Shown piece after piece: positions 1 to 8,970 of a stretch of DNA of 64,000 bases. Position 1 is the stretch's first letter. Each line of letters opens with the position of its first letter. Made by a program: the position numbers and the translations under genes. The notes under the pieces are model-generated. The model ran no database searches and had not been told where the DNA came from. It saw only the letters and a program-made list of their open reading frames with translations. Origin of the DNA: Bacillota bacterium (GTDB lineage Bacteria > Bacillota > Clostridia > Lachnospirales > Lachnospiraceae); contig JAEZLH010000004.1 of assembly GCA_023435895.1 (NCBI GenBank), positions 1 to 64,000 on the forward strand, written 5' to 3'.

Positions 1-43
1 ATTTTTCTATATATGTCAAGGGTTTTTTTAATTATTACGCAAA

Positions 44-79
44 AAAGGACAGGGTACAATTTTTTATACACTGTCCTTT
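44..79. repeat. inverted repeat, possible terminator
   Basis: AAAGGACAG and CTGTCCTTT form a 9-bp stem with a short GTA/TAC extension inside. On the plus strand no T-run follows. On the minus strand the stem is followed by six T, but no minus-strand gene lies to its right. It may end transcription entering from outside the window or be a leftover element. The gap up to the first gene shows no other clear signal. Confidence 0.35.
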
Positions 80-262
80 CAGGATATTCGGGTGCTATGT
101 CTTAACTTATTGACATTGGTTTTGCAACAGCTTTTTCTATTGAAAAGTCATTTTTATGGATAAACGGTTATGATAATACTGCTAATTTAATATATTAGTT
201 ACAAGAAAACTGAAAATGAGATTCTTTCCTCTGCCTACAATCGCATTTAGAAGGAAGTCAAA

Positions 263-1216
263 ATGAAGTCTAAAAAAATATTGATAGATATATTTGTTAT
301 TACATCATTTCTTGTACTATTTGTTATATGGGATCAAAATGTACTTAATAAGTCATTACCAACAACCACAGCGCCATCTACAAAAAATATGCGTATTGAT
401 TTGATTACAACGGACAATCAAGAGGAGTTTTGGAAATATATAAGCGAGGGTGCCTCCGATATGGCGGCAATCTCAGGGGTGACCTATGCATGGATGTATC
501 CGGATGAAAGAAATCCGGAAAAACAGATACAGGTGATGAAAAAGGCTATTGAGCGAGGCGCATCTGCCTTATTGGTGGTGGCGGATGATCCAAAGAAACT
601 ATCCGGTGTGGTGGAGGACGCCAAAGCAAAAGGGATTTATGTAGTCTATGTAGATTCTCCCGCGAATGAAGAGGCAATCACCACATTAGCAACTAATAAC
701 CATGAAGCCGGATATGAGGCAGGAGAAAAGATGATTGAGTACCTTGATAAGACGGGTGCAAAAAAAGGTTCAATCGGAATTGTGAATTTGAGAGGTAAGT
801 TGACAACAAACCAGAGGGAAGAGGGCTTTCGTGAAGCACTATCGAAGGACGCAAGATTTGATGTACTCCCTTCAATTAATGTTGCTGCACCGGCAGTTAC
901 CGCTCAAGAGGCTGCGGAGAAATTAATCAGCCAAAATAATGATTTGGTTGGACTATTCGGTACAAATGAGGGAACCAGCGAAGGTGTTGGAAGTGCCAAT
1001 AAGAAATATAACAATAAGTATGTAGCAATCGGTTTTGATACATCATCAATAACAAGAAAGTTATTAGACGAGGGTAGTCTAAATGTTATAATTGAACAAA
1101 ATCCATATACCATGGGCTATGTTGGAATGGCGGAAGCAATTGCTGCCGTAATGGGTAAAAAAACAGGACCGGCTTATTTTAATACAGGGTATAATATATT
1201 AGAAGAGGATGAATAG
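263..1216 (+). CDS. membrane-anchored sugar-binding-type periplasmic protein
   Basis: A 317-residue protein with an N-terminal hydrophobic segment (about residues 8-24) and no lipobox cysteine, so probably tethered outside the membrane by an uncleaved signal anchor. Residues about 45-300 read as a type I periplasmic-binding fold of the ribose/galactose-binding family (Peripla_BP_4). The sequence IDLITTDNQEEFWKYISEGA opens the first lobe, and ALLVVADDP, YVVYVDSP and GLFGTNEG are typical beta-alpha turns. No permease or ATPase gene is adjacent, so it may be a solute sensor or an orphan binding protein rather than part of a transporter. The start has a purine-rich GGAAG site upstream. Ligand unknown. 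Confidence 0.75.
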   Translation: MKSKKILIDIFVITSFLVLFVIWDQNVLNKSLPTTTAPSTKNMRIDLITTDNQEEFWKYISEGASDMAAISGVTYAWMYPDERNPEKQIQVMKKAIERGASALLVVADDPKKLSGVVEDAKAKGIYVVYVDSPANEEAITTLATNNHEAGYEAGEKMIEYLDKTGAKKGSIGIVNLRGKLTTNQREEGFREALSKDARFDVLPSINVAAPAVTAQEAAEKLISQNNDLVGLFGTNEGTSEGVGSANKKYNNKYVAIGFDTSSITRKLLDEGSLNVIIEQNPYTMGYVGMAEAIAAVMGKKTGPAYFNTGYNILEEDE

Positions 1217-1361
1217 GACTACTGACTTTCGTAAATTGGGATAGAGAATTTATATTTATTAATATTCATTTCACTATATATTTCGTAAATAGGCAAATAA
1301 GAAAATAGATAAATTAATATATTACGCTCTATTAGTTAAAGAGTTCTGTTAGAAAAAGCTA

Positions 1362-1391
1362 TTGATAATAAGCATATTTGTAATGTATAAT
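1362..1391 (+). promoter_or_regulatory. sigma-A promoter of the zinc-finger gene
   Basis: TTGATA, an 18-nt spacer and TATAAT lie about 85 nt before the start codon of the next gene. Match to the consensus is good; start site not proven. Confidence 0.55.
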
Positions 1392-1474
1392 ATTACCATG
1401 TTTATTTTGCAGTAGTTTACAAAATCGAATTATCGAAGTTGCTATTTACAGAGTACATAAGGAGAAATATAAAA

Positions 1475-1747
1475 ATGCAAAAATGTAAAAAATGTTCGAG
1501 CAAATTTAATTGGAAAGAAATTTTCAAATCATTTATGTTAGGCAATTCACTTGTTTGTAAAAAATGTGGATTGCAACACAAGATCAAACTCATCTTTCGA
1601 ATGATAAATTCATTTCTTATGGCAATTCCGATTTTATTAATACCTTTGTTTCATTTGCAGTCAGATTATACCCTTTTTGGATATATAATATATGCAGTAC
1701 TTATAAGCTTATTAATGCCATTTTGGACTAAGTACAATATAGATTAA
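1475..1747 (+). CDS. small CXXC-20-CXXC zinc-finger membrane protein
   Basis: A 90-residue protein starting with MQKCKKCSSKF; two CKKC knuckles are separated by about 35 residues and are followed by two hydrophobic segments (about residues 48-64 and 68-84). This layout matches the TIGR04104 (cxxc_20_cxxc) family of small putative zinc-ribbon membrane proteins of Bacillota, whose function is unknown. The chosen ATG follows GGAGAAATATAAAA; a longer reading frame begins 12 codons upstream but lacks a ribosome-binding site. It has its own promoter and appears monocistronic. Confidence 0.7.
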   Translation: MQKCKKCSSKFNWKEIFKSFMLGNSLVCKKCGLQHKIKLIFRMINSFLMAIPILLIPLFHLQSDYTLFGYIIYAVLISLLMPFWTKYNID

Positions 1748-1782
1748 TAGTCAATATGCAATCTTTCGCAATTGCGAATATA

Positions 1783-1810
1783 AAAGGAGGGAAAAACACA
1801 TCCCTCCTTT
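1783..1810. terminator. perfect 10-bp hairpin, weak terminator candidate
   Basis: AAAGGAGGGA pairs with TCCCTCCTTT across an 8-nt loop, downstream of the zinc-finger gene. No U-tract follows on the plus strand. The left arm is a perfect Shine-Dalgarno-like sequence locked into the stem. Confidence 0.4.
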
Positions 1811-1846
1811 AAGCATATCCATATACTAACATTATTAGGTTCAAAC

Positions 1847-1871
1847 ACAATTCTCGATTTGCGAGAGTTGT
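1847..1871. promoter_or_regulatory. 25-nt dyad, candidate operator before the XRE gene
   Basis: ACAATTCTC and GAGAGTTGT are arms of an imperfect palindrome with nine matching positions per half. It lies about 85 nt upstream of the XRE-family gene, which suggests autoregulation by that protein; this is inference from position and symmetry only. Confidence 0.4.
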
Positions 1872-1953
1872 TTTCGGTTTGAGGGGTGTAAATTTTTGTG
1901 ACTATTTATTAGAATAACATAAAAAGAGAGGGTAAGCATGTGTGGGAGGATTT

Positions 1954-3123
1954 ATGGAAAAGAAAACAATAGGTGGTTTTATAGCGGTTATGCGAAAAGC
2001 GAAAGGGATGACGCAGCAAGAACTAGCAGAAATATTAAATGTTTCGAATAAGACAGTCAGTCGTTGGGAACGTGATGAGTGTGCACCGGATTTGTTGTTA
2101 ATACCTGTACTTGCGGAGCTGTTTGAAGTAACTTGTGACGAGCTTTTGAAGGGAGAAAGAATAAGTACATTCACCCGAGGGGACAAGCCAGATAAAACAT
2201 CGATCAAGGTAGAAAAACAAACGAAACGGTTAATAAAAAACGCAATAACCCGCTTTAAAACAGCAGTTTGGATTGGTAATGCGATTGCTCTAACAGGTGT
2301 GATTTTACTGTTTGCAATATCTTATGGATTTTACAAACCTGTCATTGGATTTAGTCTTCTTATGATTTGTATTGTTGCTAGCACATTAATAACAATAGTT
2401 GCTCTTAACAAACTAAATGACCAGTTTATAGATAATGAAATCTTTGATATGATTGATGCTGAAATACAAAAACAACTCAGAATAACGAAATATCTATTTG
2501 CTTTTCGGGCATTATATCTGAATTTTGCGCTTATTATGTGGAGTATGCCCTTTTTGTTGACAGTATGTGAAGGCTATCTTGACGGAGTCATTACGTTACA
2601 ATACTATTGGCAATACATGCCATATACAATTGTCCTAACTATAGTGTTATACTGGATTATGAATAAGTACTTAAGCGAGATTTTCATTGATAAAGCAGTA
2701 AATAAACTACAATGGAGAGACTTCATAAAGATTGAAAAGCCTGCTATTTCAATCAATGTCATAAATGGAGTATGGATTTTTGGGATGCTGATATTTGTCT
2801 TCATTCTCAATAGATCTCAGGAAGGAAGTGGAGGTGTGGGTATTATATTATTAGCTGTATATCCTGTTTCTACAATAATCTGTATGGGGCAGGACAAAGA
2901 ACATTCTCGTTTGATACTTATCTCGGCTCTGAGAAATTTTCTTCTGTATATATCGTTTTTATCCTTCTTCTCATTATTTCATTACAGTAATGTTTTTGGA
3001 GAAGAAAGCAGAGTATCTTTTATTTGGGAAAGAGTGTATATTCCTATCATGATATCTGCAATAGCAATATTTGGGTATATGTTGCTGAAAAGATGGCTGA
3101 TTAAGCCGAAGGAGATTGAATGA
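1954..3123 (+). CDS. XRE-family regulator with C-terminal membrane domain
   Basis: 389 residues. The first 65 form a Cro/C1-type helix-turn-helix (MTQQELAEILNVSNKTVSRWERD) closely resembling other regulators of Bacillota that carry a membrane tail. The rest contains about eight hydrophobic helices, beginning near residue 90. Such proteins are thought to sense membrane or envelope conditions, but no ligand is established. The ATG is preceded by GGGAGGA at a short spacing; a GTG four codons upstream would overlap that site and is less likely. Monocistronic: it is followed by a terminator-like hairpin. A palindrome upstream may be its operator. Confidence 0.7.
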   Translation: MEKKTIGGFIAVMRKAKGMTQQELAEILNVSNKTVSRWERDECAPDLLLIPVLAELFEVTCDELLKGERISTFTRGDKPDKTSIKVEKQTKRLIKNAITRFKTAVWIGNAIALTGVILLFAISYGFYKPVIGFSLLMICIVASTLITIVALNKLNDQFIDNEIFDMIDAEIQKQLRITKYLFAFRALYLNFALIMWSMPFLLTVCEGYLDGVITLQYYWQYMPYTIVLTIVLYWIMNKYLSEIFIDKAVNKLQWRDFIKIEKPAISINVINGVWIFGMLIFVFILNRSQEGSGGVGIILLAVYPVSTIICMGQDKEHSRLILISALRNFLLYISFLSFFSLFHYSNVFGEESRVSFIWERVYIPIMISAIAIFGYMLLKRWLIKPKEIE

Positions 3124-3294
3124 AACGATATTGCTTATTAGCAAATACATAACTGATGTAGTTAATAAGGCATTAGAATGACGATTATCAGGAGTTTTGG
3201 AGGAATTCTATACCTGTAAAAGGAACTTTATCATTTGGTGGAAAGAGAAGGCATAATAGAGACGATTTCACATAAACGCTACAATGATTATTTC

Positions 3295-3333
3295 AAGCCA
3301 GTGTCAGCAAATAACTTCAGCTGATACTGGCTT
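3295..3333 (+). terminator. terminator after the XRE gene
   Basis: AAGCCAGTGTCAGC pairs with GCTGATACTGGCTT across an 11-nt loop, followed by T-rich sequence. It lies about 170 nt after the stop codon. The stretch between stop and hairpin shows no gene. Confidence 0.6.
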
Positions 3334-3354
3334 GCTTATTTATGTAAAAAATGG

Positions 3355-3383
3355 TTGACATATACAGGTTAATATTGTAATAT
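3355..3383 (+). promoter_or_regulatory. sigma-A promoter of the GntR/ABC operon
   Basis: TTGACA, a 17-nt spacer and TAATAT. The operator-like palindrome begins directly after the -10 box, so bound repressor would cover the start site. Confidence 0.7.
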
Positions 3384-3410
3384 AACTGTATTAATAATAT
3401 TAGTACAGTT
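3384..3410. promoter_or_regulatory. GntR (YtrA-type) operator
   Basis: A near-perfect dyad: AACTGTATTAATA on the left and TATTAGTACAGTT on the right with one mismatch per arm. Palindromes of the form CTGTA...TACAG are typical of YtrA-subfamily GntR sites. Its place over the start site of the operon encoding a GntR protein points to autorepression. Confidence 0.65.
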
Positions 3411-3515
3411 AATACGATTGAATGAAATTCATTGCTTATGTCAGATTGCATTATTAGCAATGATACGGATTTGAATGTATCAAGTGAAAGCATCAATAAG
3501 AAAGGAGCGTAACTC

Positions 3516-3890
3516 GTGATTATATTAGATTACAAGGATCGCAGACCCATTTACGAGCAAATTGTAGAGCGTTATAAGGATATGATACTGAAGGGAATAT
3601 TAGAGCCTGACAGCCAACTGCCTTCCGTACGTACTTTGGCCATTGAGTTATCCATTAATCCGAATACGATACAAAGAGCGTATACGGAACTGGAGCATCA
3701 GGGCTTCATTTACTCGGTGAAAGGAAAGGGCAGCTTTATTGCAATGAATGAAGAACTATTACAGGGGAAGAAAGAAGAAATCAAGAAAGCAATAGAGAAG
3801 CTGGTAGAGGAAGCAAAGATTATTCTTGTTACAGAAGAAGAGATAGTTAAAATCGTAAGAAACTGCTATGGGGGAGGAGAGAAGGAATGA
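3516..3890 (+). CDS. GntR-family repressor, YtrA subfamily
   Basis: 124 residues: an N-terminal winged helix-turn-helix (about 10-75; PIYEQIVERYKDMI, LPSVRTLAIELSINPNTIQRAY) and a short C-terminal helical dimerisation region. The size and the lack of a large effector domain mark the YtrA subfamily, which usually controls a linked ABC transporter. The GTG start has AAAGGAG at good spacing. The stop overlaps the ABC ATPase start by four bases, so the genes are translationally coupled. Expected to bind the palindrome in its own promoter. Confidence 0.88.
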   Translation: MIILDYKDRRPIYEQIVERYKDMILKGILEPDSQLPSVRTLAIELSINPNTIQRAYTELEHQGFIYSVKGKGSFIAMNEELLQGKKEEIKKAIEKLVEEAKIILVTEEEIVKIVRNCYGGGEKE

Positions 3891-4789
3891 TTGAAGCTGT
3901 TCAGGTTAGCAAAGAGTTCGATAAGATCAAAGCGGTTGATGGGATTTCCCTATCAATCAAAGAAGGCAATGTATTTGGTCTAATCGGAACGAATGGGGCG
4001 GGTAAAAGTACGCTGATTAGAATGCTGTGTGGTATATTAAAGAGTGATAAAGGGACAATCAAAATTGATGGAATGGATGTTTATGAGAATAAAAAGGCGA
4101 AGGAATTGTTCTTTTATATATCGGATGAACAGTACTATTTTACGAATTCACGTCCGAGGGATTTGAAGGCTTTTTATCAAAGTGTATATCCGAATTTTAA
4201 TGGTGAGCGTTTTGATAAACTATTAGAGAAATTTGACCTAGATAAGAATCGAAAGGTAAACACCTTTTCAAAAGGTATGAAAAAACAGTTATCAATTATA
4301 TGTGGTATCTGTGCCACTACAAAATATCTGTTTTGCGATGAGACTTTTGATGGGCTTGATCCGGTTGTACGTCAAGCCGTTAAGAGCATTTTTGCAAAAG
4401 AGATGACCGAACGAGATATGACGATTATTATTGCCTCTCATAATCTTAGAGAGCTGGAGGATATCTGTGATCATGTAGGCCTGTTGCATAAGGGTGGAGT
4501 ATTATTATCCAAAGAGTTATATGATATGAAATTGAGTATTCATAAAGTTCAGTGTGTATTTAAACAGGATGAGGATTTAGATAAAGCGCTGGAAGGATTA
4601 GAAGTAATGCATAAGGAAAGGAGAGGTTCACTTCATACGATTACGGTTAGAGGCACTCAGGAAATGGTAGAGAAGCATATCAAATCCATTGAACCGGTAT
4701 TTTCCGAAATTATTCCTTTGTCTTTGGAAGAGATATTTGTAAGTGAAACGGAGGTGATTGGATATGATATCAAAAAACTTATTTTTTAA
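3887..4789 (+). CDS. ABC transporter ATP-binding protein (YtrB-like)
   Basis: 300 residues with Walker A GTNGAGKST, a signature-region variant FSKGMKKQLS, Walker B YLFCDETFDGLD and the H-loop ASHNL. The final 80 residues are a C-terminal extension common in exporters of the YtrB/BcrA type. It should energise the large permease encoded next. It sits between a YtrA-type repressor and the permease, overlapping both. Systems of this type respond to cell-wall-active compounds in Bacillus, but the substrate here is unknown. Confidence 0.9.
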   Translation: MIEAVQVSKEFDKIKAVDGISLSIKEGNVFGLIGTNGAGKSTLIRMLCGILKSDKGTIKIDGMDVYENKKAKELFFYISDEQYYFTNSRPRDLKAFYQSVYPNFNGERFDKLLEKFDLDKNRKVNTFSKGMKKQLSIICGICATTKYLFCDETFDGLDPVVRQAVKSIFAKEMTERDMTIIIASHNLRELEDICDHVGLLHKGGVLLSKELYDMKLSIHKVQCVFKQDEDLDKALEGLEVMHKERRGSLHTITVRGTQEMVEKHIKSIEPVFSEIIPLSLEEIFVSETEVIGYDIKKLIF

Positions 4790-6518
4790 GATATTAAAAG
4801 AAGATATGAAGTTAAGGGTTTGGACCGTTGCATTGTTCTCTATTGTATTGTTTTTGGTATTCCCAGTTATGGGTGCGATGCGAATACAGAGTAGAGATGG
4901 GGCGTCATTTGACTATAATGATAAAATATTTTTGCTTAAGGAGTTGCTGGGCCCACATAATGAAATGTTTATGATTTTAATCGTACTTTGTGCAGTAGTT
5001 TGCGGATTGAGTAGTTTCTTCTATCTATATTCTAAGAAAAAAGTAGACCTTTATCACAGCTTACCGGTCAAAAGAGAAGTGATTTTCTGTGCGAACTATA
5101 TAAATGGATTGTTAGTATTGCTGGTTCCATATGTTATTAGTATTTTAATTACAGTTGGGGAGGCAGCGCTGAATAGGCTGTTCCCGCAGGAAGTTCTAAT
5201 GGCGACCCTTAATGGTATTATGATACACTTCTTATATTACTGGATGATCTATACGGTAACAATTATTGCCGTAATTATAACGGGGAATATTTGGACCAGT
5301 TTTCTAGGTGCAATGGTATTAATGTCATATGGTTTGATATTAGCTATGGCAAAGAGCAGCTATTTTAATGCGTTCTTTGAAACATATTTTAGTATGGACG
5401 CGGAAGGGGTAGCGCTTCAGAAGTTATCACCGGTTATGAATTACTTCAGAACAATACAAGCCTACGATAGTAGTGAGCCATATGCCCTTAATCTACTGAT
5501 ACAGTCTATCATTACCCTGGTGCTGATGGGAATTGCCTTATTTTTATTCAAAAAGCGTCCCTCCGAAGCAGCTGGAAGAGCAATCGCTTTTGAAAAATCA
5601 AAAACACCAATAAAATTTCTATTGGTGATACCCTTATCCCTTATTAGTGGTATTCTGTTAAGAGAGTCTGTTTCCAATAATTACGATGGTTGGTTGATAT
5701 TTGGAATCGTATTCTTCATGGTGATTATCTATGGAATCATTCAAGTTATATTTAATTCTGATATAAGAAGTGCATTCGGACAGAAAAGACACTTGCTTAT
5801 CTGTGCTCTTGTAACGTTCGCAGTGGTTGGATATTTTAGAATCGACCCATTTCAATATGATGAATATATACCTAAGGAGAATGACATTAAGAGTATAGGA
5901 ATTGAATTGAATTTTAGAGACGATGAATATGCATTTATCTATAGTGGAAGTAATATGGATTATAGCAGTTCAGTTGATTATCATCTCCAACATCCATTAA
6001 AGAAGGATTTATCCTCGATTTACTCCTTGTGTAAGTCTGCAATCAAGGGTAAGATATCCAATGATGTTTATTATAGTGATGGTTATCATATAGTGGTAAA
6101 ATATAATCTAAAAAGTGGAAGAAGTGTTTATCGAAGGTATAATTCTAAGCTGGATGATAATACCTTGGTTAAAGCATTGTATGATAATCAGCAGTACAAA
6201 GAAGTACACTTTCCGATATTTACAGATGTGTATTCGGATATAAGTTTCATAGATTGTAGTGAAGGATATTCCATGGAAGATAGAGGAGAGCTTACAAATT
6301 CCATAACGTTGTCCGAAGATAAAATGGTGAATTTCTTAGATATCTATAAAGAGGAGCTTGCAAATATTCCTTATGACCAGTATATGAATGCTACACCGGT
6401 CGCTAGCTTAAGAGTACAATTATTAAAAAGAAAATATGGTGGAGGTGAATATTATGTATTTCCTTCTTTTACAAAATCAATTGCATACTTAAAAGAGTGC
6501 GGATTAAACATAAAGTAA
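4764..6518 (+). CDS. ABC-2-type permease with C-terminal extracellular region
   Basis: 584 residues. About six hydrophobic helices lie in the first 270 residues (ABC-2 permease arrangement), two more near 285-350, then about 230 mostly polar residues (from about 370) rich in D, S and Y that probably lie outside the membrane. The chosen ATG follows GGAGGTGATTGGAT and overlaps the ATPase gene by 26 bases. It is the membrane partner of that ATPase. Length and the soluble tail resemble permeases of clostridial YtrABC-like systems. Substrate unknown. Confidence 0.8.
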   Translation: MISKNLFFKILKEDMKLRVWTVALFSIVLFLVFPVMGAMRIQSRDGASFDYNDKIFLLKELLGPHNEMFMILIVLCAVVCGLSSFFYLYSKKKVDLYHSLPVKREVIFCANYINGLLVLLVPYVISILITVGEAALNRLFPQEVLMATLNGIMIHFLYYWMIYTVTIIAVIITGNIWTSFLGAMVLMSYGLILAMAKSSYFNAFFETYFSMDAEGVALQKLSPVMNYFRTIQAYDSSEPYALNLLIQSIITLVLMGIALFLFKKRPSEAAGRAIAFEKSKTPIKFLLVIPLSLISGILLRESVSNNYDGWLIFGIVFFMVIIYGIIQVIFNSDIRSAFGQKRHLLICALVTFAVVGYFRIDPFQYDEYIPKENDIKSIGIELNFRDDEYAFIYSGSNMDYSSSVDYHLQHPLKKDLSSIYSLCKSAIKGKISNDVYYSDGYHIVVKYNLKSGRSVYRRYNSKLDDNTLVKALYDNQQYKEVHFPIFTDVYSDISFIDCSEGYSMEDRGELTNSITLSEDKMVNFLDIYKEELANIPYDQYMNATPVASLRVQLLKRKYGGGEYYVFPSFTKSIAYLKECGLNIK

Positions 6519-6608
6519 AGATTGCTGTTATAGAATAGTAAGAATCGTGACAAGCAGATGGAGTATTAAAATACATCATATCATTATTGTTGAAGTATAA
6601 TGATTACG

Positions 6609-6645
6609 AAGGGTAGTGCGCTTAGTTGTGTACTACCTTTTCATT
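6609..6645 (+). terminator. terminator of the GntR/ABC operon
   Basis: AAGGGTAGT pairs with ACTACCTTTT, followed by TCATTT. It lies about 90 nt after the permease stop codon. Confidence 0.7.
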
Positions 6646-6898
6646 TATTAGAGTCAATCAATTATATCGTCGTTAAAAAATAACCAGAGGCGGGTATTGA
6701 GATTTCAAGTTTAGCCTTTATTTCTTTAAAATATCTTTAATCTTTATTATTTAATACATAACCATATGTATAATACAAGTAAGCGTTGAATAGTCAGTGC
6801 TAAATTTTTAAGAATCAATGAAGATAGAGAATTGGGATTATCTTTATAAAATATTATTAGTACAGAAACTAAATTAATCTTCTACCTTTCTGAAAACC

Positions 6899-7015
6899 AT
6901 TGCAATTCCAAATAAAGCATTGTATCATAGTACTAAATGTTTTTCACTATGTATTCCCCGTCTACATAGCTGTATTCGGATGGATCAATATACATTGTTA
7001 AATTGGTATTGCAAT
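6899..7015 (+). promoter_or_regulatory. structured 5' leader of the phospho-sugar mutase gene
   Basis: ATTGCAATTCCAA and TTGGTATTGCAAT are 13-nt arms (one mismatch) enclosing about 90 nt, and the right arm ends just before the Shine-Dalgarno sequence AGGAAAGGA. Inside, CTATGTA and TACATAG form a second hairpin. This looks like a folded RNA leader able to influence translation. It matches no riboswitch class I recognise. Between the upstream terminator and this element I see only AT-rich DNA with a possible TATAAT near 6769. Confidence 0.4.
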
Positions 7016-7036
7016 AGGAAAGGATGAGACTAAGTC

Positions 7037-8752
7037 ATGGAATATTTAAAAAAGTATCAAGAATGGTTAACAAACACTTACTTCGATGAAGCGACCCGAG
7101 CAGAGCTGTCTGCATTAAAAGATAATGACAAAGAGATACAAGAAAGATTCTTTAAGGATTTGGAATTCGGTACCGGCGGTTTGAGAGGAATTCTCGGCGC
7201 TGGAATCAATCGAATGAACATATATACCGTAAGAAGAGCAACTCAGGGCTTAGCGAATACCATCAAGAAGGCAGGAGCGGAGAGTAAAGGTGTTGCAATC
7301 GCATATGATTCCAGAAGAATGTCACCGGAGTTTGCACTTGATAGCGCATTGTGTCTTGCTGCGAATGGCATCCATACTTATTTATTTGAAACCTTAAGAC
7401 CCACACCGGAGCTTTCTTTTGCAGTAAGAACACTGGGATGTACTGCGGGAATTGTAATCACAGCCAGCCATAATCCTCCGGAATATAATGGTTATAAGGT
7501 ATATTGGGATGACGGCGCTCAGATTACTTCACCAAAGGATGTTGAAATCATTGGAGAAGTGAATGCAATCACCGACTTTGCCGAAGCGAAGATTATGACA
7601 AAGGAAGATGCACTAAATCAAGGCTTATTGACTATTCTTGGAGAAGAGATGGATGATCAATATATTGCAGAGCTTAAAAAGTTGGTGATCAATCCGATCA
7701 GTGAAGAAGGCAAGAACCTTAAAATTGTATACACTCCTCTTCACGGAACAGGTAATCTTCCTGCAAGAAGGATATTGAAGGAGCTGGGCTTTGAGAATGT
7801 GTATGTGGTACCGGAGCAGGAACTGCCGGATTCTGATTTCTCAACCGTTGGTTATCCAAACCCGGAAGACCCGAATGTGTTCACCTTAGCAGTTAAACTT
7901 GCCAATGAAGTAGGCGCGGATTTAATTCTTGCAACGGATCCAGATGCGGATCGCCTTGGAATCATGGTGAAGGATGAAAAGGGAGAATTCGTTCTGTTTA
8001 ATGGTAATATGACAGGGGCTTTAATCGCAGAGTATGAATTTTCACAGAAAGCAGAGCAGGGAACACTTCCTAAGAATGCTGCTTTAGTGAAGACTATTGT
8101 AACCGGTAATATCTCCGATATGATTGCAGAGCATTATAATGCCCGTTTGATTGAAGTACTGACTGGCTTCAAATACATCGGTGAACAGATTAAGCTTTTT
8201 GAAGAAACTGGCTGCAATGAATACGTATTTGGTTATGAAGAAAGCTATGGCTGTCTGGTTGGTACCCATTCCAGAGATAAGGATGCAATCGTGGCAGTTA
8301 TGTGTTTATGCGAAGCTGCGGCTTATTACAAAACCAAGGGCATTACTCTTTTTGAGCAAATGAATCATATCTATAAAAAATACGGTTACTTCAAAGAAGA
8401 TCTCGCATCCGTTACCTTAAAGGGAATTGAAGGTATGGCAAAAATCAAAGAGATCATGGAGGGATATCGTGTAAATCCTCCGAAATCAGCAGGGGATTAT
8501 AAGGTATTAAAGCTTAGAGATTATAAGCTTGATACAATTACTGATTTGGAAAGCGGTGAAGTTACACCTACCGGCTTACCTAAGTCCGATGTTCTTTACT
8601 TTGAGCTTAACGATAATGCATGGTGTGCAGTAAGACCTTCCGGCACAGAACCAAAGATTAAGTTCTACTTCGGAGTAAAGGGTGATAGCGCTGAGGATGC
8701 AGATGAGAAGCTTAAAAAGCTGATGAATGATGAAGTATTTAAGGCAAATTAA
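7037..8752 (+). CDS. pgcA: phosphoglucomutase/phosphomannomutase (phospho-sugar mutase)
   Basis: 571 residues, the usual length for Bacillota PgcA-type alpha-phosphohexomutases. Domain markers are present in order: GTGGLRG near the N terminus, the active-site phosphoserine loop TASHNPPEYNGYK, the metal-binding loop DPDADRLG, the sugar-binding EESYG loop, and the phosphate-binding RPSGTEPKIKFY near the C terminus. It interconverts hexose 6- and 1-phosphates in the cytosol, feeding UDP-glucose or GDP-mannose synthesis, so it may supply the capsule genes further right. It is a single-gene unit with its own leader and terminator. Confidence 0.93.
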   Translation: MEYLKKYQEWLTNTYFDEATRAELSALKDNDKEIQERFFKDLEFGTGGLRGILGAGINRMNIYTVRRATQGLANTIKKAGAESKGVAIAYDSRRMSPEFALDSALCLAANGIHTYLFETLRPTPELSFAVRTLGCTAGIVITASHNPPEYNGYKVYWDDGAQITSPKDVEIIGEVNAITDFAEAKIMTKEDALNQGLLTILGEEMDDQYIAELKKLVINPISEEGKNLKIVYTPLHGTGNLPARRILKELGFENVYVVPEQELPDSDFSTVGYPNPEDPNVFTLAVKLANEVGADLILATDPDADRLGIMVKDEKGEFVLFNGNMTGALIAEYEFSQKAEQGTLPKNAALVKTIVTGNISDMIAEHYNARLIEVLTGFKYIGEQIKLFEETGCNEYVFGYEESYGCLVGTHSRDKDAIVAVMCLCEAAAYYKTKGITLFEQMNHIYKKYGYFKEDLASVTLKGIEGMAKIKEIMEGYRVNPPKSAGDYKVLKLRDYKLDTITDLESGEVTPTGLPKSDVLYFELNDNAWCAVRPSGTEPKIKFYFGVKGDSAEDADEKLKKLMNDEVFKAN

Positions 8753-8782
8753 TAAATTAATAAGTTAAGAAGATAACATAAG

Positions 8783-8848
8783 AGCTGCTGCAGAATAATA
8801 TTTTGACGGAAAATCCGGACACAGAATAATATTTTGCAGCAGCTTTTT
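8783..8848 (+). terminator. terminator after pgcA
   Basis: AGCTGCTGCA pairs with TGCAGCAGCT, followed by TTTT. The loop contains a 14-nt direct repeat (CAGAATAATATTTT) in two copies, one next to each arm. Confidence 0.8.
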
Positions 8849-8970
8849 AGGGCTCTATGTATAGAGTTGGGGTTAAATGATTTTTGGTAAACGAAAGGTT
8901 TTCCTTCCGTTTACTTTTAGGCTTCGTAAAGAGCTACAGAAAAATGAAACTTATAGAAAGGGGGATTGTA

